NCBI GenBank assembly: GCA_025363375.1
Contig: JANYDZ010000103.1
Coordinates: 1 to 5,677, forward strand
DNA length: 5,677 nt
Reading direction: 5' to 3'
DNA from: Hyphomicrobiales bacterium
GTDB lineage: Bacteria > Pseudomonadota > Alphaproteobacteria > Rhizobiales > Beijerinckiaceae
The notes beneath the pieces were generated by a model. That model searched no databases, was not told the origin of the DNA, and was given only the letters and a program-made list of their open reading frames with translations. The translations under genes and the position numbers were made by a program. Below are positions 1 through 5,550 of this stretch, in pieces. Within the stretch, counting starts at the first letter, position 1. Every line of letters starts with the position of its first letter.

Positions 1-581
1 CACAGCCAGTACCAGCCGAACATGCCAAGTTTCGTGTCCTGCGCCTTCACGATGTCGGTGAGATTGAGCGAGCCCGCGCAGAGCAGCACGGTAATCAGCA
101 CGAAGCCGATGGAGACTTCATAGCTGACCATCTGCGCGGCCGAACGCAGCGCCGAGAGAAACGGATATTTCGAGTTCGACGCCCAGCCGCCCATGATGAC
201 GCCGTAAACGCCGAGCGAAGAGACCGCGAAGAGAAAGAGAACGCCGACGTTGATGTTGGAAATGACCCAGCCGTCCGCGATGGGCACCACGGCCCAGGCC
301 GAGAGCGCCAGCAAACCCGTGACGAAGGGCGCGAGCAGGAACACGCCCTTGTTGGCGCCGGCCGGAATGATCGGCTCCTTCAGCACGAATTTAATCATGT
401 CGGCGAAGGATTGCAGCAGGCCCCAGGGGCCGACAACGTTGGGCCCGCGGCGCAATTGCACCGCCGCCCAGATTTTGCGGTCGGCGTAGAGGATGTAGGC
501 GACATAGATCAGCACGGCCACGAGCAGCAGCAGGCTTTTGCCGACCATCAGCAGGATGGAAAGGAACCAGTCTGGAAACAT
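1..581 (-). CDS. nuoH: NADH-quinone oxidoreductase subunit H (NuoH), 5' part only
   Basis: This is the N-terminal 193 codons of complex I membrane subunit NuoH (ND1 homologue), which forms the quinone entry tunnel and joins the peripheral arm to the proton-pumping membrane arm. The gene runs off the low-coordinate edge; the full family length is roughly 325-345 residues, so about 150 are missing. The protein begins MFPDWFLSIL. A first hydrophobic helix (about 8-32) leads to the hallmark first cytoplasmic loop ADRKIWAAVQLRRGPNVVG and PWGLLQSFADMIKF (about 33-65), the subunit 1 family signature. Further hydrophobic segments lie near 79-100, 112-132 and 153-170, with MGGWASNSKYPF at 130-141 and SYEVSIGF at 153-160. 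The ATG at 581 lies 7 nt after the nuoG stop, and an AGGA overlapping that stop codon is spaced 5 nt from it. Product identity is secure from the conserved loops; only the 3' end is unseen. Confidence 0.97.
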   Translation of the reverse strand, partial: MFPDWFLSILLMVGKSLLLLVAVLIYVAYILYADRKIWAAVQLRRGPNVVGPWGLLQSFADMIKFVLKEPIIPAGANKGVFLLAPFVTGLLALSAWAVVPIADGWVISNINVGVLFLFAVSSLGVYGVIMGGWASNSKYPFLSALRSAAQMVSYEVSIGFVLITVLLCAGSLNLTDIVKAQDTKLGMFGWYWL

Positions 582-587
582 TTTGTT

Positions 588-601
588 CCTACTCCGCCGC
601 C
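588..601 (-). promoter_or_regulatory. nuoG stop / nuoH ribosome-binding junction (GGCGGCGGAGTAGG)
   Basis: These 14 nt encode the end of NuoG (Ala-Ala-Glu-stop) and also contain GGAG and AGGA, the ribosome-binding sequences for nuoH. The same 14 nt occur at the end of nuoF (3276-3289), where they serve the 60-codon gene. Confidence 0.6.
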
Positions 602-2646
602 TGTTGCACGCGGCCTTTGGCCAGAGCCGAACATTCGGCCATGACGCTAGACGCGCGCGCGATGGGGTTCGTCAGATAGAAGTCGTCCACGGCGTTGACG
701 AAGGGCGCCTTGTCGGGCGCGCCCGCCGCCGCGATCTTCGCCAGATCCGCGGCCTCGCCCGCCGCGATCGCGTTGAGCGCGGCGAAATGCGGGTGGGCCT
801 TGTAAAGCGCGGCGCGCAAGGCGGCGAGCGAATCGAACGGCAAACGCTGTCCCATAACGTCGGACAGAGCGCGCAGGATCGCCCAGTCTTCGCGCGCGTC
901 GCCCGGCGGAAAGGCAGCGCGGGCGGCCATCTGCACGCGCCCTTCGGTGTTCACATAGGTGCCGGATTTTTCCGTGTAGGCCGCGCCCGGCAAAACAACG
1001 TCAGCGCGGTGCGCGCCCTTGTCGCCGTGGCTGCCCTGATAGATCACGAAAGCGCCCGGCGCGATGTCGATTTCATCTGCGCCAAGATTGAAGATCACAT
1101 CCATGCCGCCCTTGCCCATGGACAGCGCGTCCATGCCGCCCTCGCCCGGCGTGAAACCAAGATCGAGACCGCCGACGCGCGCGGCGGCCGTGTGCAGAAT
1201 GTTAAAACCATTCCAACCGTCCTTGACGACGTTCAGCGAACCCGCAGCTTTCGCCGCGAGCGCGAGGATCGCCGCGCCATCGGGCCGCGTTAACGCGCCC
1301 TGCCCGATGATGAACATCGGCTTTTGCTTGTTTGGCGGGGCGTGGCCGATGAATTGCGCCAGAGCGTCAGCGCCGGCGCCGAGATAATTATAATCGTAGG
1401 TGAGATCGGCTTTCTCGCCGATCACGCCGACCAGCAAGCCGCCTTGCAGCCAACGCTTGCGAATGCGCGCGTTGAGCACGGGCGCCTCTTTGCGTGGATT
1501 GCAGCCGATGATCATGATCGCGTCGGCTTGTTCAATGCCGGCGATGGTTGAATTGAAGAGGTAGGAAGCGCGGCCGGATCTGCAATCAAGTTTTGTTCCA
1601 TCCTGACGGCAATCGATATTCGCGGATCCCAGTTTCCCCATCAGCAATTGCAGCGCGAACATATCCTCGACCGCGCAGAGATCGCCGGCGACGGCGCCGA
1701 TTTTTTGCGGGGTCGCGGCCTTCACTTTCGCGGCTATGGCGTCGAAAGCTTCCCGCCAGGCGGCCGGACGCAACTTGCCGTTCTCGCGCAGATACGGACG
1801 GTCGATGCGCTGCTTTTTCAAGCCGTCGACGATCTGCCGCGTCTTGTCGGAAATCCATTCCTCGTTCACGGCTTCATTGACGCGCGGGAGAATGCGCATC
1901 ACTTCGCGGCCGCGCGTGTCGACGCGAATGGCGCAACCCAGCGCGTCCATCACGTCGATGGACGGCGTCTTCTGCATTTCCCACGAGCGCGCGCGGAAGT
2001 TCTGCGGCTTTGGCAGCAACGCGCCGACGGGGCACAAGTCCGCGATGTTGCCCTGCAACTCGGATGTCATCGCGGACGCAAGATAGGTCGCGATCTCCAT
2101 GTCCTCGCCGCGGCCGGTGGCGCCCATGTCGCCGGTGCCCGCGACTTCCGCGGTAAAGCGCACGCAGCGCGTGCAATGAATGCAGCGGTTCATCGAAGTC
2201 TTCACCAGAGGCCCGATGTATTTGTCCTCCACCGCGCGCTTGTTCTCGTGGTAGCGGGTCGAGTCGACGCCGTAGGCCATGGCCTGATCCTGCAGATCGC
2301 ACTCGCCGCCCTGATCGCAGATGGGGCAATCGAGGGGATGGTTGATCAGCAAAAACTCCATCACGCCCTCGCGCGCTTTTTTCACCATGGGCGTGTTGGT
2401 GAAGATCACCGGCGGCTCGCCGTTGGGGCCCGGACGCAGGTCGCGCACGCCGAGCGCGCAGGAGGCTTGCGGCTTGGGCGGGCCGCCCTTCACTTCGACG
2501 AGGCACATGCGGCAATTGCCGGCGATCGACAGACGCTCGTGGAAACAGAAGCGTGGAATTTCCGCGCCCGCTTCCTCGCAAGCTTGAAGGAGCGTGAACT
2601 CCGGGGGTACGTCGACCTCGACGCCGTCGATGAGGAGTTTGGTCAT
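589..2646 (-). CDS. nuoG: NADH-quinone oxidoreductase subunit G (NuoG)
   Basis: This is the large iron-sulfur subunit of the complex I peripheral arm (75-kDa/NDUFS1 homologue), passing electrons from NuoF towards NuoI. At 685 residues it has the usual alphaproteobacterial length, shorter than the roughly 900-residue enterobacterial form. A ferredoxin-like N-terminal domain carries C34, C45, C48 and C63 for N1b [2Fe-2S]. H103, C107, C110 and C116 (HPLDCPICDQGGEC) fit N5 [4Fe-4S], and C155, C158, C161 and C205 (CIHCTRC and DLCPVGAL) fit N4. The cysteine group for the extra N7 cluster is absent: only C238 occurs in that stretch. Residues from about 220 form the cofactor-free molybdopterin-oxidoreductase-like domain, including YTEKSGTYVNTEGRVQ. 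The C terminus has FYLTNPIARASSVMAECS, typical of this group. The ATG at 2646 has only a weak ribosome-binding site (ACAGGCT) and overlaps the stop of a preceding 42-codon ORF by 4 nt, so translation is probably coupled. Confidence 0.98.
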   Translation of the reverse strand: MTKLLIDGVEVDVPPEFTLLQACEEAGAEIPRFCFHERLSIAGNCRMCLVEVKGGPPKPQASCALGVRDLRPGPNGEPPVIFTNTPMVKKAREGVMEFLLINHPLDCPICDQGGECDLQDQAMAYGVDSTRYHENKRAVEDKYIGPLVKTSMNRCIHCTRCVRFTAEVAGTGDMGATGRGEDMEIATYLASAMTSELQGNIADLCPVGALLPKPQNFRARSWEMQKTPSIDVMDALGCAIRVDTRGREVMRILPRVNEAVNEEWISDKTRQIVDGLKKQRIDRPYLRENGKLRPAAWREAFDAIAAKVKAATPQKIGAVAGDLCAVEDMFALQLLMGKLGSANIDCRQDGTKLDCRSGRASYLFNSTIAGIEQADAIMIIGCNPRKEAPVLNARIRKRWLQGGLLVGVIGEKADLTYDYNYLGAGADALAQFIGHAPPNKQKPMFIIGQGALTRPDGAAILALAAKAAGSLNVVKDGWNGFNILHTAAARVGGLDLGFTPGEGGMDALSMGKGGMDVIFNLGADEIDIAPGAFVIYQGSHGDKGAHRADVVLPGAAYTEKSGTYVNTEGRVQMAARAAFPPGDAREDWAILRALSDVMGQRLPFDSLAALRAALYKAHPHFAALNAIAAGEAADLAKIAAAGAPDKAPFVNAVDDFYLTNPIARASSVMAECSALAKGRVQQAAE

Positions 2647-2771
2647 AGCCTGTCTTTACGTATGAGGTTCTGCGACCAGATCGAGGCGCCGCTCGATCGG
2701 GTCCAGGCGTGTTGCAAATCGGTCCATGCGGCTCGGTATTCGCAGCGTCGGTTTTCAGGACCCTCGATCAT
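2643..2771 (-). CDS. possible 42-residue small protein or coupling leader ORF upstream of nuoG
   Basis: This short ORF fills the otherwise empty stretch before nuoG. It begins MIEGPENRRCEYRAAW and ends SQNLIRKDRL. Its ATG follows directly on the TGA of the pentapeptide-repeat gene, and a perfect AGGAGG lies 5 nt upstream, inside that gene's last codons. Its own TGA overlaps the nuoG ATG as ATGA. This layout argues that ribosomes do translate it. Against a conserved protein, about 67% of codons end in G or C, which by eye is lower than in the neighbours, and it uses unusual codons (CGA four times, plus AGG, CTA and ATA). The peptide is hydrophilic, with three or four tryptophans and no domain I recognise. 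It may act only to carry ribosomes to the weakly initiated nuoG start. A second reading frame here encodes 23 residues (2656-2727) and is an alternative. Confidence 0.5.
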   Translation of the reverse strand: MIEGPENRRCEYRAAWTDLQHAWTRSSGASIWSQNLIRKDRL

Positions 2772-3092
2772 TCAAACCTCCTGTGCGGTGTGCGCGGGAT
2801 GAGCCGCGCGCCAGAAGTCGATGAGTTCGGAAACAAGCATGCCGTCGATCGTCATGCCGTCCATCCGGCTCGCGCTGATCGCCGCGCCGGCGAGATTGGC
2901 CTTGGCGACGCGCAGCCCCGACAGATTCACGTCGTTCACGCGCCAGCCGCTCATGTTGACGTCGTCGAAACTCGCGCCTGAAAAATTCACGTTCTCGATG
3001 TTCGCGCCGGAAAAGTTGACGTTGCTGAACATTGATCCGGAAAGGTCGGATTTCTTGACGTTGAGGGGGTGCTTGGCTTCAAAAAGGTTCAT
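2772..3092 (-). CDS. pentapeptide-repeat protein encoded between nuoF and nuoG
   Basis: This gene encodes 106 residues, most of them tandem pentapeptide repeats. From about residue 15 to 85 they read SDLSG, SMFSN, VNFSG, ANIEN, VNFSG, ASFDD, VNMSG, WRVND, VNLSG, LRVAK, ANLAG, AAISA, SRMDG, MTIDG. Such repeats fold as a right-handed four-sided beta-helix, with about 3-4 turns expected here. Strong and weak repeats alternate, giving a 10-residue period. A short N-terminal lead (MNLFEAKHPLNVKK) and a C-terminal helix (MLVSELIDFWRAAH) flank the helix. No signal peptide or membrane segment is evident, so it is probably cytoplasmic. The reading frame is open further upstream, but the ATG at 3092 is the best start: it overlaps the previous gene's TGA as ATGA and has GGAG 8 nt upstream. 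Its position suggests a complex I-related role (stability, assembly or protein contact), but this is inference. DNA mimicry, known for MfpA and Qnr in this fold, is not indicated. Confidence 0.85.
   Translation of the reverse strand: MNLFEAKHPLNVKKSDLSGSMFSNVNFSGANIENVNFSGASFDDVNMSGWRVNDVNLSGLRVAKANLAGAAISASRMDGMTIDGMLVSELIDFWRAAHPAHTAQEV
2777..2782 (-). promoter_or_regulatory. perfect AGGAGG ribosome-binding site for the 42-codon ORF
   Basis: AGGAGG on the minus strand lies 5 nt before the ATG at 2771 and inside the last codons (Gln-Glu-Val) of the pentapeptide gene. It is the strongest Shine-Dalgarno match in the window and is the main reason to accept the 42-codon ORF. Confidence 0.7.
2972..3023 (-). 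repeat. two imperfect 22-nt direct repeats, 30-nt period, inside the pentapeptide gene
   Basis: Copies at 2972-2993 and 3002-3023 differ at 3 of 22 positions and each encode an Asn-Val-Asn-Phe-Ser-Gly-Ala unit. The 30-nt period equals two pentapeptides, showing that the protein grew by duplication of a ten-residue module. Confidence 0.75.
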
Positions 3093-3271
3093 CTGGACGT
3101 CTCCAGTTTTTTGATCCGCTCGACGAGGTCCGCCGCCCGATCCCTTGCGCCGCGATGCCGGCGGTCCGCGTGGGCGCCGTATCCAACGGCCGAAAACGTC
3201 CCTCCGCGCGACATTGCAATGCGCGGCTCTTGCGGATGCCTCGGCGCAATATCGACGGATTCCTTCGCCAT
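3089..3271 (-). CDS. basic 60-residue hypothetical protein
   Basis: This small gene encodes 60 residues, starting MAKESVDIAPRHPQEPRIAM and ending RAADLVERIKKLETSR. The product is rich in arginine (10 of 60) and histidine and lacks hydrophobic segments, so it is soluble and basic. A glycine-rich middle (SRGGTFSAVGYG) is followed by a charged C-terminal stretch compatible with an amphipathic helix (about 46-58). The ATG lies 5 nt after the nuoF stop, with GGAG 8 nt upstream inside the last nuoF codons. Its stop overlaps the next start as ATGA. The frame is open upstream into nuoF, but that extension is antiparallel-free shadow reading of nuoF codons; this is the only methionine with sensible spacing. 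I do not recognise a family. The tight packing between nuoF and the pentapeptide gene supports it being a real translated gene, possibly a complex I accessory protein. Confidence 0.68.
   Translation of the reverse strand: MAKESVDIAPRHPQEPRIAMSRGGTFSAVGYGAHADRRHRGARDRAADLVERIKKLETSR
3093..3106 (-). promoter_or_regulatory. small inverted repeat covering the ribosome-binding site of the pentapeptide gene
   Basis: On the minus strand CTGGA-GACG-TCCAG can form a 5-bp stem with a 4-nt loop directly before the ATG at 3092. The GGAG ribosome-binding site (3101-3104) is mostly in the stem. A ribosome finishing the upstream 60-codon gene would open it, which would favour coupled translation. The stem is short and may be chance. 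Confidence 0.35.
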
Positions 3272-3275
3272 CGCC

Positions 3276-3289
3276 CCTACTCCGCCGCC
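3276..3289 (-). promoter_or_regulatory. nuoF stop / ribosome-binding junction for the 60-codon gene (GGCGGCGGAGTAGG)
   Basis: The sequence is identical to the nuoG/nuoH junction. Its GGAG lies 8 nt before the ATG at 3271, supporting the start of the 60-residue protein. Confidence 0.6.
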
Positions 3290-4578
3290 ACTTTGACCGG
3301 GTCCATATGCGGGTTGCCCGCATAAAGGTCGATCCGCTTTTCGATCTCCGGCCGGAAATGCGCGATGAGCCCTTGAATCGGCCACGCCGCCGCGTCGCCG
3401 AGCGCGCAGATCGTGTGCCCTTCCACGCGCGTCGTCACGTCGAGCAGCATGTCGATCTCGCGCTTTTGCGCGCGGCCCTCGACCATGCGCTCCATGACGC
3501 GCCACATCCAGCCGGTGCCTTCGCGGCAGGGCGTGCATTGGCCGCAGCTCTCGTGCTTGTAGAAATACGAAAGGCGCGCGATGGCCTTGATGATATCGGT
3601 CGATTTGTCCATGACGATCACCGCCGCCGTGCCGAGACCCGAGCGCAGCTTCGACAGTGAATCGAAATCCATGGGGCAGTCGATGATCTGTTCCGCCGGC
3701 ACCATGCGCACGGATGAGCCGCCGGGGATGACGGCGAGCAGATTGTCGGAGCCGCCGCGCACGCCGCCGCAATGCTTGTCGATGAGTTCGCGGAAGGGAA
3801 TGCTCATGGCCTCTTCGACGTTGCAGGGCTTGTTCACATGACCTGAAATGCAGAACAGTTTCGTGCCCGCGTTGTTCTTGGCGCCAAAGCCCATGAACCA
3901 GCTCGCGCCGCGCCGCAAAATCGTCGGCGCCACCGCGATCGATTCCACATTGTTCACCGTCGTCGGACAACCATAGAGGCCCATGTTCGCCGGGAACGGC
4001 GGCTTCATGCGCGGCATCCCTTTTTTGCCCTCGAGGCTTTCGAGCAAGGCCGTCTCTTCGCCGCAGATATAGGCGCCGGCGCCGTGATGCACATACAGGT
4101 CAAAGGGCCAGCCGTGGACGTTGTCCTTGCCGATGAGCCCCGCCTCATAGGCCTCGTCAACCGCTTTCTGCAGCGCGATGCGCTCTTCAATATATTCGCC
4201 GCGAATGTAGATGTAGCAGGCGTGCGCGCCCATGGCGAAGGACGCGATGAGGCAGCCTTCAACCAGCAGATGCGGATCGTTGCGCATGATCTCGCGGTCC
4301 TTGCACGTGCCCGGCTCGGATTCGTCGGCGTTGACGACGAGATAAGAGGGCCGCGCCGGATCGGGCTTCGGCATGAACGACCATTTGAGGCCCGTGGGAA
4401 ATCCCGCGCCGCCGCGGCCGCGCAGGCCGGAGGCCTTCATTTCGTTGATGATCCAGGAACCGCCGCGGTCAATCAGCATTTTCGTGCCGTCCCACGCGCC
4501 GCGCATTTGCGCGGCCTTCAGGCCGGAGGGCTGAAAGCCGTAGAGGTTGGTGAAGATGCGGTCTTTGTCAGCGAGCAT
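3277..4578 (-). CDS. nuoF: NADH-quinone oxidoreductase subunit F (NuoF), NADH- and FMN-binding
   Basis: This is the flavoprotein subunit of complex I (51-kDa/NDUFV1 homologue), which oxidises NADH with FMN and passes electrons to cluster N3. It is 433 residues, normal for the family. The glycine-rich FMN/NADH motif GRGGAGFPTGLKW is at 54-66, with VVNADESEPGTCKDRE at about 81-96. The first 51-kDa signature GAGAYICGEETALLES is at about 166-181. The second, ESCGQCTPCREG (343-354), supplies C345, C348 and C351; together with C391 (ICALGDAAAWP) these are the N3 [4Fe-4S] ligands. No key residue is missing. The ATG at 4578 begins MLADKDRIFTNLYGF, the usual NuoF N terminus. It lies 15 nt after the nuoE stop, the longest clean gap in the window apart from the stretch before nuoG, with a modest GGGA upstream. 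The gene ends in Ala-Ala-Glu-stop, and those codons contain the ribosome-binding site of the next gene. Confidence 0.98.
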   Translation of the reverse strand: MLADKDRIFTNLYGFQPSGLKAAQMRGAWDGTKMLIDRGGSWIINEMKASGLRGRGGAGFPTGLKWSFMPKPDPARPSYLVVNADESEPGTCKDREIMRNDPHLLVEGCLIASFAMGAHACYIYIRGEYIEERIALQKAVDEAYEAGLIGKDNVHGWPFDLYVHHGAGAYICGEETALLESLEGKKGMPRMKPPFPANMGLYGCPTTVNNVESIAVAPTILRRGASWFMGFGAKNNAGTKLFCISGHVNKPCNVEEAMSIPFRELIDKHCGGVRGGSDNLLAVIPGGSSVRMVPAEQIIDCPMDFDSLSKLRSGLGTAAVIVMDKSTDIIKAIARLSYFYKHESCGQCTPCREGTGWMWRVMERMVEGRAQKREIDMLLDVTTRVEGHTICALGDAAAWPIQGLIAHFRPEIEKRIDLYAGNPHMDPVKVAAE

Positions 4579-4593
4579 CGGTCTGTCCCAGCG

Positions 4594-5325
4594 TCAATTC
4601 TTCACGACGGCGGAGGCGGCGGCCGCCGCCCTGGCCTTTTCCGCTTCGGCGGCGGCCGATTCAGCCTTCGCCTTGTCGTCGGCGAAGCGTTCCTTCCAGC
4701 TGCCGACGAGGGAACCGTCGTACAATCTTCCGTCCGTCAGGGTGGTGGCTTTGCCGGGTTCGGGTTCCGACGTTTTGCGTCCGGTTTGCGAACCCTTCTT
4801 TACAGGACGCCCCGCCGCGAGGTCATCGAGCAGCTTGCCAAAATTCTCCGGGTTCAGGTCTTCGTAATAATCATCGTTGATCTGCGCCATCGGCGCGTTG
4901 CAACAGGCGCCGAGGCATTCGACCTCGAGCCAGGAAAACGCGCCGTCGGCGCTCACATGGCTTTGCCCGCCGATGCGGTCCCTGCAGACTTTCTTGAGGT
5001 CCTCGGCGCCGCGCAGCATGCAAGGCGTTGTGCCGCAGAGCTGGATGAAATATCTGCCGACGGGCGCCAGATTGAACATCGCGTAAAAGGTCGCGATTTC
5101 GAGCGCGCGGATATAGGGCAGGCCGAGCATGTCGGCGACCGCCTCTATGGCGGGCCTGGGCAGCCAGTAATCGTTCTGCGCCTGCGCGCGCCAAAGCAGA
5201 GGAATGATCGCGGAGGCCTGACGGCCCGCCGGATATTTGGCGATCTCCTTTTTCGCCCAGGCCTCGTTTTCGGGCGTGAAGGCGAAGGATTCCGGCTGTT
5301 TCTCTGCCAGTCTGCGTACGGTCAT
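4594..5325 (-). CDS. nuoE: NADH-quinone oxidoreductase subunit E (NuoE), with long C-terminal tail
   Basis: This is the 24-kDa subunit homologue (NDUFV2) of complex I, a thioredoxin-like [2Fe-2S] protein that pairs with NuoF at the NADH end of the peripheral arm. The core spans about residues 1-172. C97 and C102 (LCGTTPCMLRG) with C137 and C141 (VECLGACCNAPM) are the expected N1a ligands. The helical N-terminal part contains YPAGRQASAIIPLLWRAQ and LGLPYIRALEIATFYAMFNL, both family hallmarks. Total length is 243 residues because of a tail from about 173 that is basic and polar, then alanine/lysine/glutamate rich (AESAAAEAEKARAAAAASAV). Compact NuoE proteins are nearer 165-180 residues; long, variable tails are common in alphaproteobacteria. 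The ATG at 5325 lies 6 nt after the TAA of the small membrane protein gene. That TAA is in the same frame, so the start cannot be further upstream. The ribosome-binding site is weak. Confidence 0.97.
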   Translation of the reverse strand: MTVRRLAEKQPESFAFTPENEAWAKKEIAKYPAGRQASAIIPLLWRAQAQNDYWLPRPAIEAVADMLGLPYIRALEIATFYAMFNLAPVGRYFIQLCGTTPCMLRGAEDLKKVCRDRIGGQSHVSADGAFSWLEVECLGACCNAPMAQINDDYYEDLNPENFGKLLDDLAAGRPVKKGSQTGRKTSEPEPGKATTLTDGRLYDGSLVGSWKERFADDKAKAESAAAEAEKARAAAAASAVVKN

Positions 5326-5331
5326 CTCGAC

Positions 5332-5550
5332 TTACTTCCCGGACGGTTTGGTTTGCGTCGCCACCAGCAACGCGAAAAGAATAAACGGCCCGCCGACAAG
5401 GCAGGTCCACAGAAAGCCCACGACCTGCTCATGCGCGGACCAGAAAGGAGGCCGCCCGGCCAGCACGTCGAACAGCACCCGGCTGACCAGCAGAAACACC
5501 GCGGTCACGACCAGATACCATGCGAGCGACTGAAGGCGCGCCGTGTTCAC
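5332..5550 (-). CDS. small membrane protein with two predicted transmembrane helices, between nuoD and nuoE
   Basis: This gene encodes 72 residues from a GTG start: (M)NTARLQSLAWYLVVTAVF at the N terminus and ATQTKPSGK at the C terminus. Two hydrophobic stretches, about 8-31 and 43-66, should span the membrane as a hairpin joined by a short loop (GRPPFWSAHEQ); by charge, both ends probably face the cytoplasm. The GTG overlaps the nuoD stop as GTGA, and a strong GGAGG lies 7 nt upstream within the nuoD 3' end, so initiation is well supported although the start is not ATG. It stops 6 nt before nuoE. I do not recognise a named family. Small unidentified reading frames with membrane segments occur in the complex I operons of Paracoccus and Rhodobacter. 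A role as a lipid-exposed accessory or assembly subunit of complex I is inferred from position only. Confidence 0.8.
   Translation of the reverse strand: MNTARLQSLAWYLVVTAVFLLVSRVLFDVLAGRPPFWSAHEQVVGFLWTCLVGGPFILFALLVATQTKPSGK

Noticed and set aside
538..1293. Plus-strand open frame of 251 codons opposite the nuoG 3' part
   Set aside because: Antisense shadow of nuoG with arginine-rich, low-information translation and no coupled neighbour on the plus strand.
1381..1396. AT-rich patch (ataattataat) resembling a promoter -10 element
   Set aside because: It lies in conserved nuoG codons (Tyr-Asn-Tyr region) with no matching -35 element and no gene starting beside it.
1874..2581. Second minus-strand frame of 235 codons inside nuoG
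   Set aside because: It is a shifted frame over the iron-sulfur domains of NuoG; its translation has the typical arginine/histidine/proline shadow composition.
1648..2802. Long plus-strand open frame of 384 codons opposite nuoG
   Set aside because: It is antisense to the conserved NuoG cluster-binding domains; the translation is histidine/arginine/alanine-rich with no recognisable domain, as expected for the mirror frame of a GC-rich gene.
3093..3323. Longer start for the pentapeptide protein (183 codons from 3323)
   Set aside because: The extra 77 residues overlap nuoF and the whole 60-codon gene, are arginine-rich and carry no repeats. The ATG at 3092 has GGAG and the ATGA overlap.
3272..3970. 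Upstream extension of the 60-codon gene's frame through nuoF
   Set aside because: It reads the nuoF codons out of frame with arginine/histidine-rich output. Only the part after the ATG at 3271 has a ribosome-binding site and lies outside nuoF.
4594..4690. GCC-rich stretch resembling a simple-sequence repeat or hairpin at the nuoE 3' end
   Set aside because: It is explained by alanine codons in the NuoE tail; no U-run follows, so it is not a terminator, and nuoF starts 15 nt later.
4871..5410. Minus-strand frame of 179 codons overlapping nuoE and the small membrane gene
   Set aside because: It is out of frame with NuoE, which has all its conserved cysteines in the other frame.
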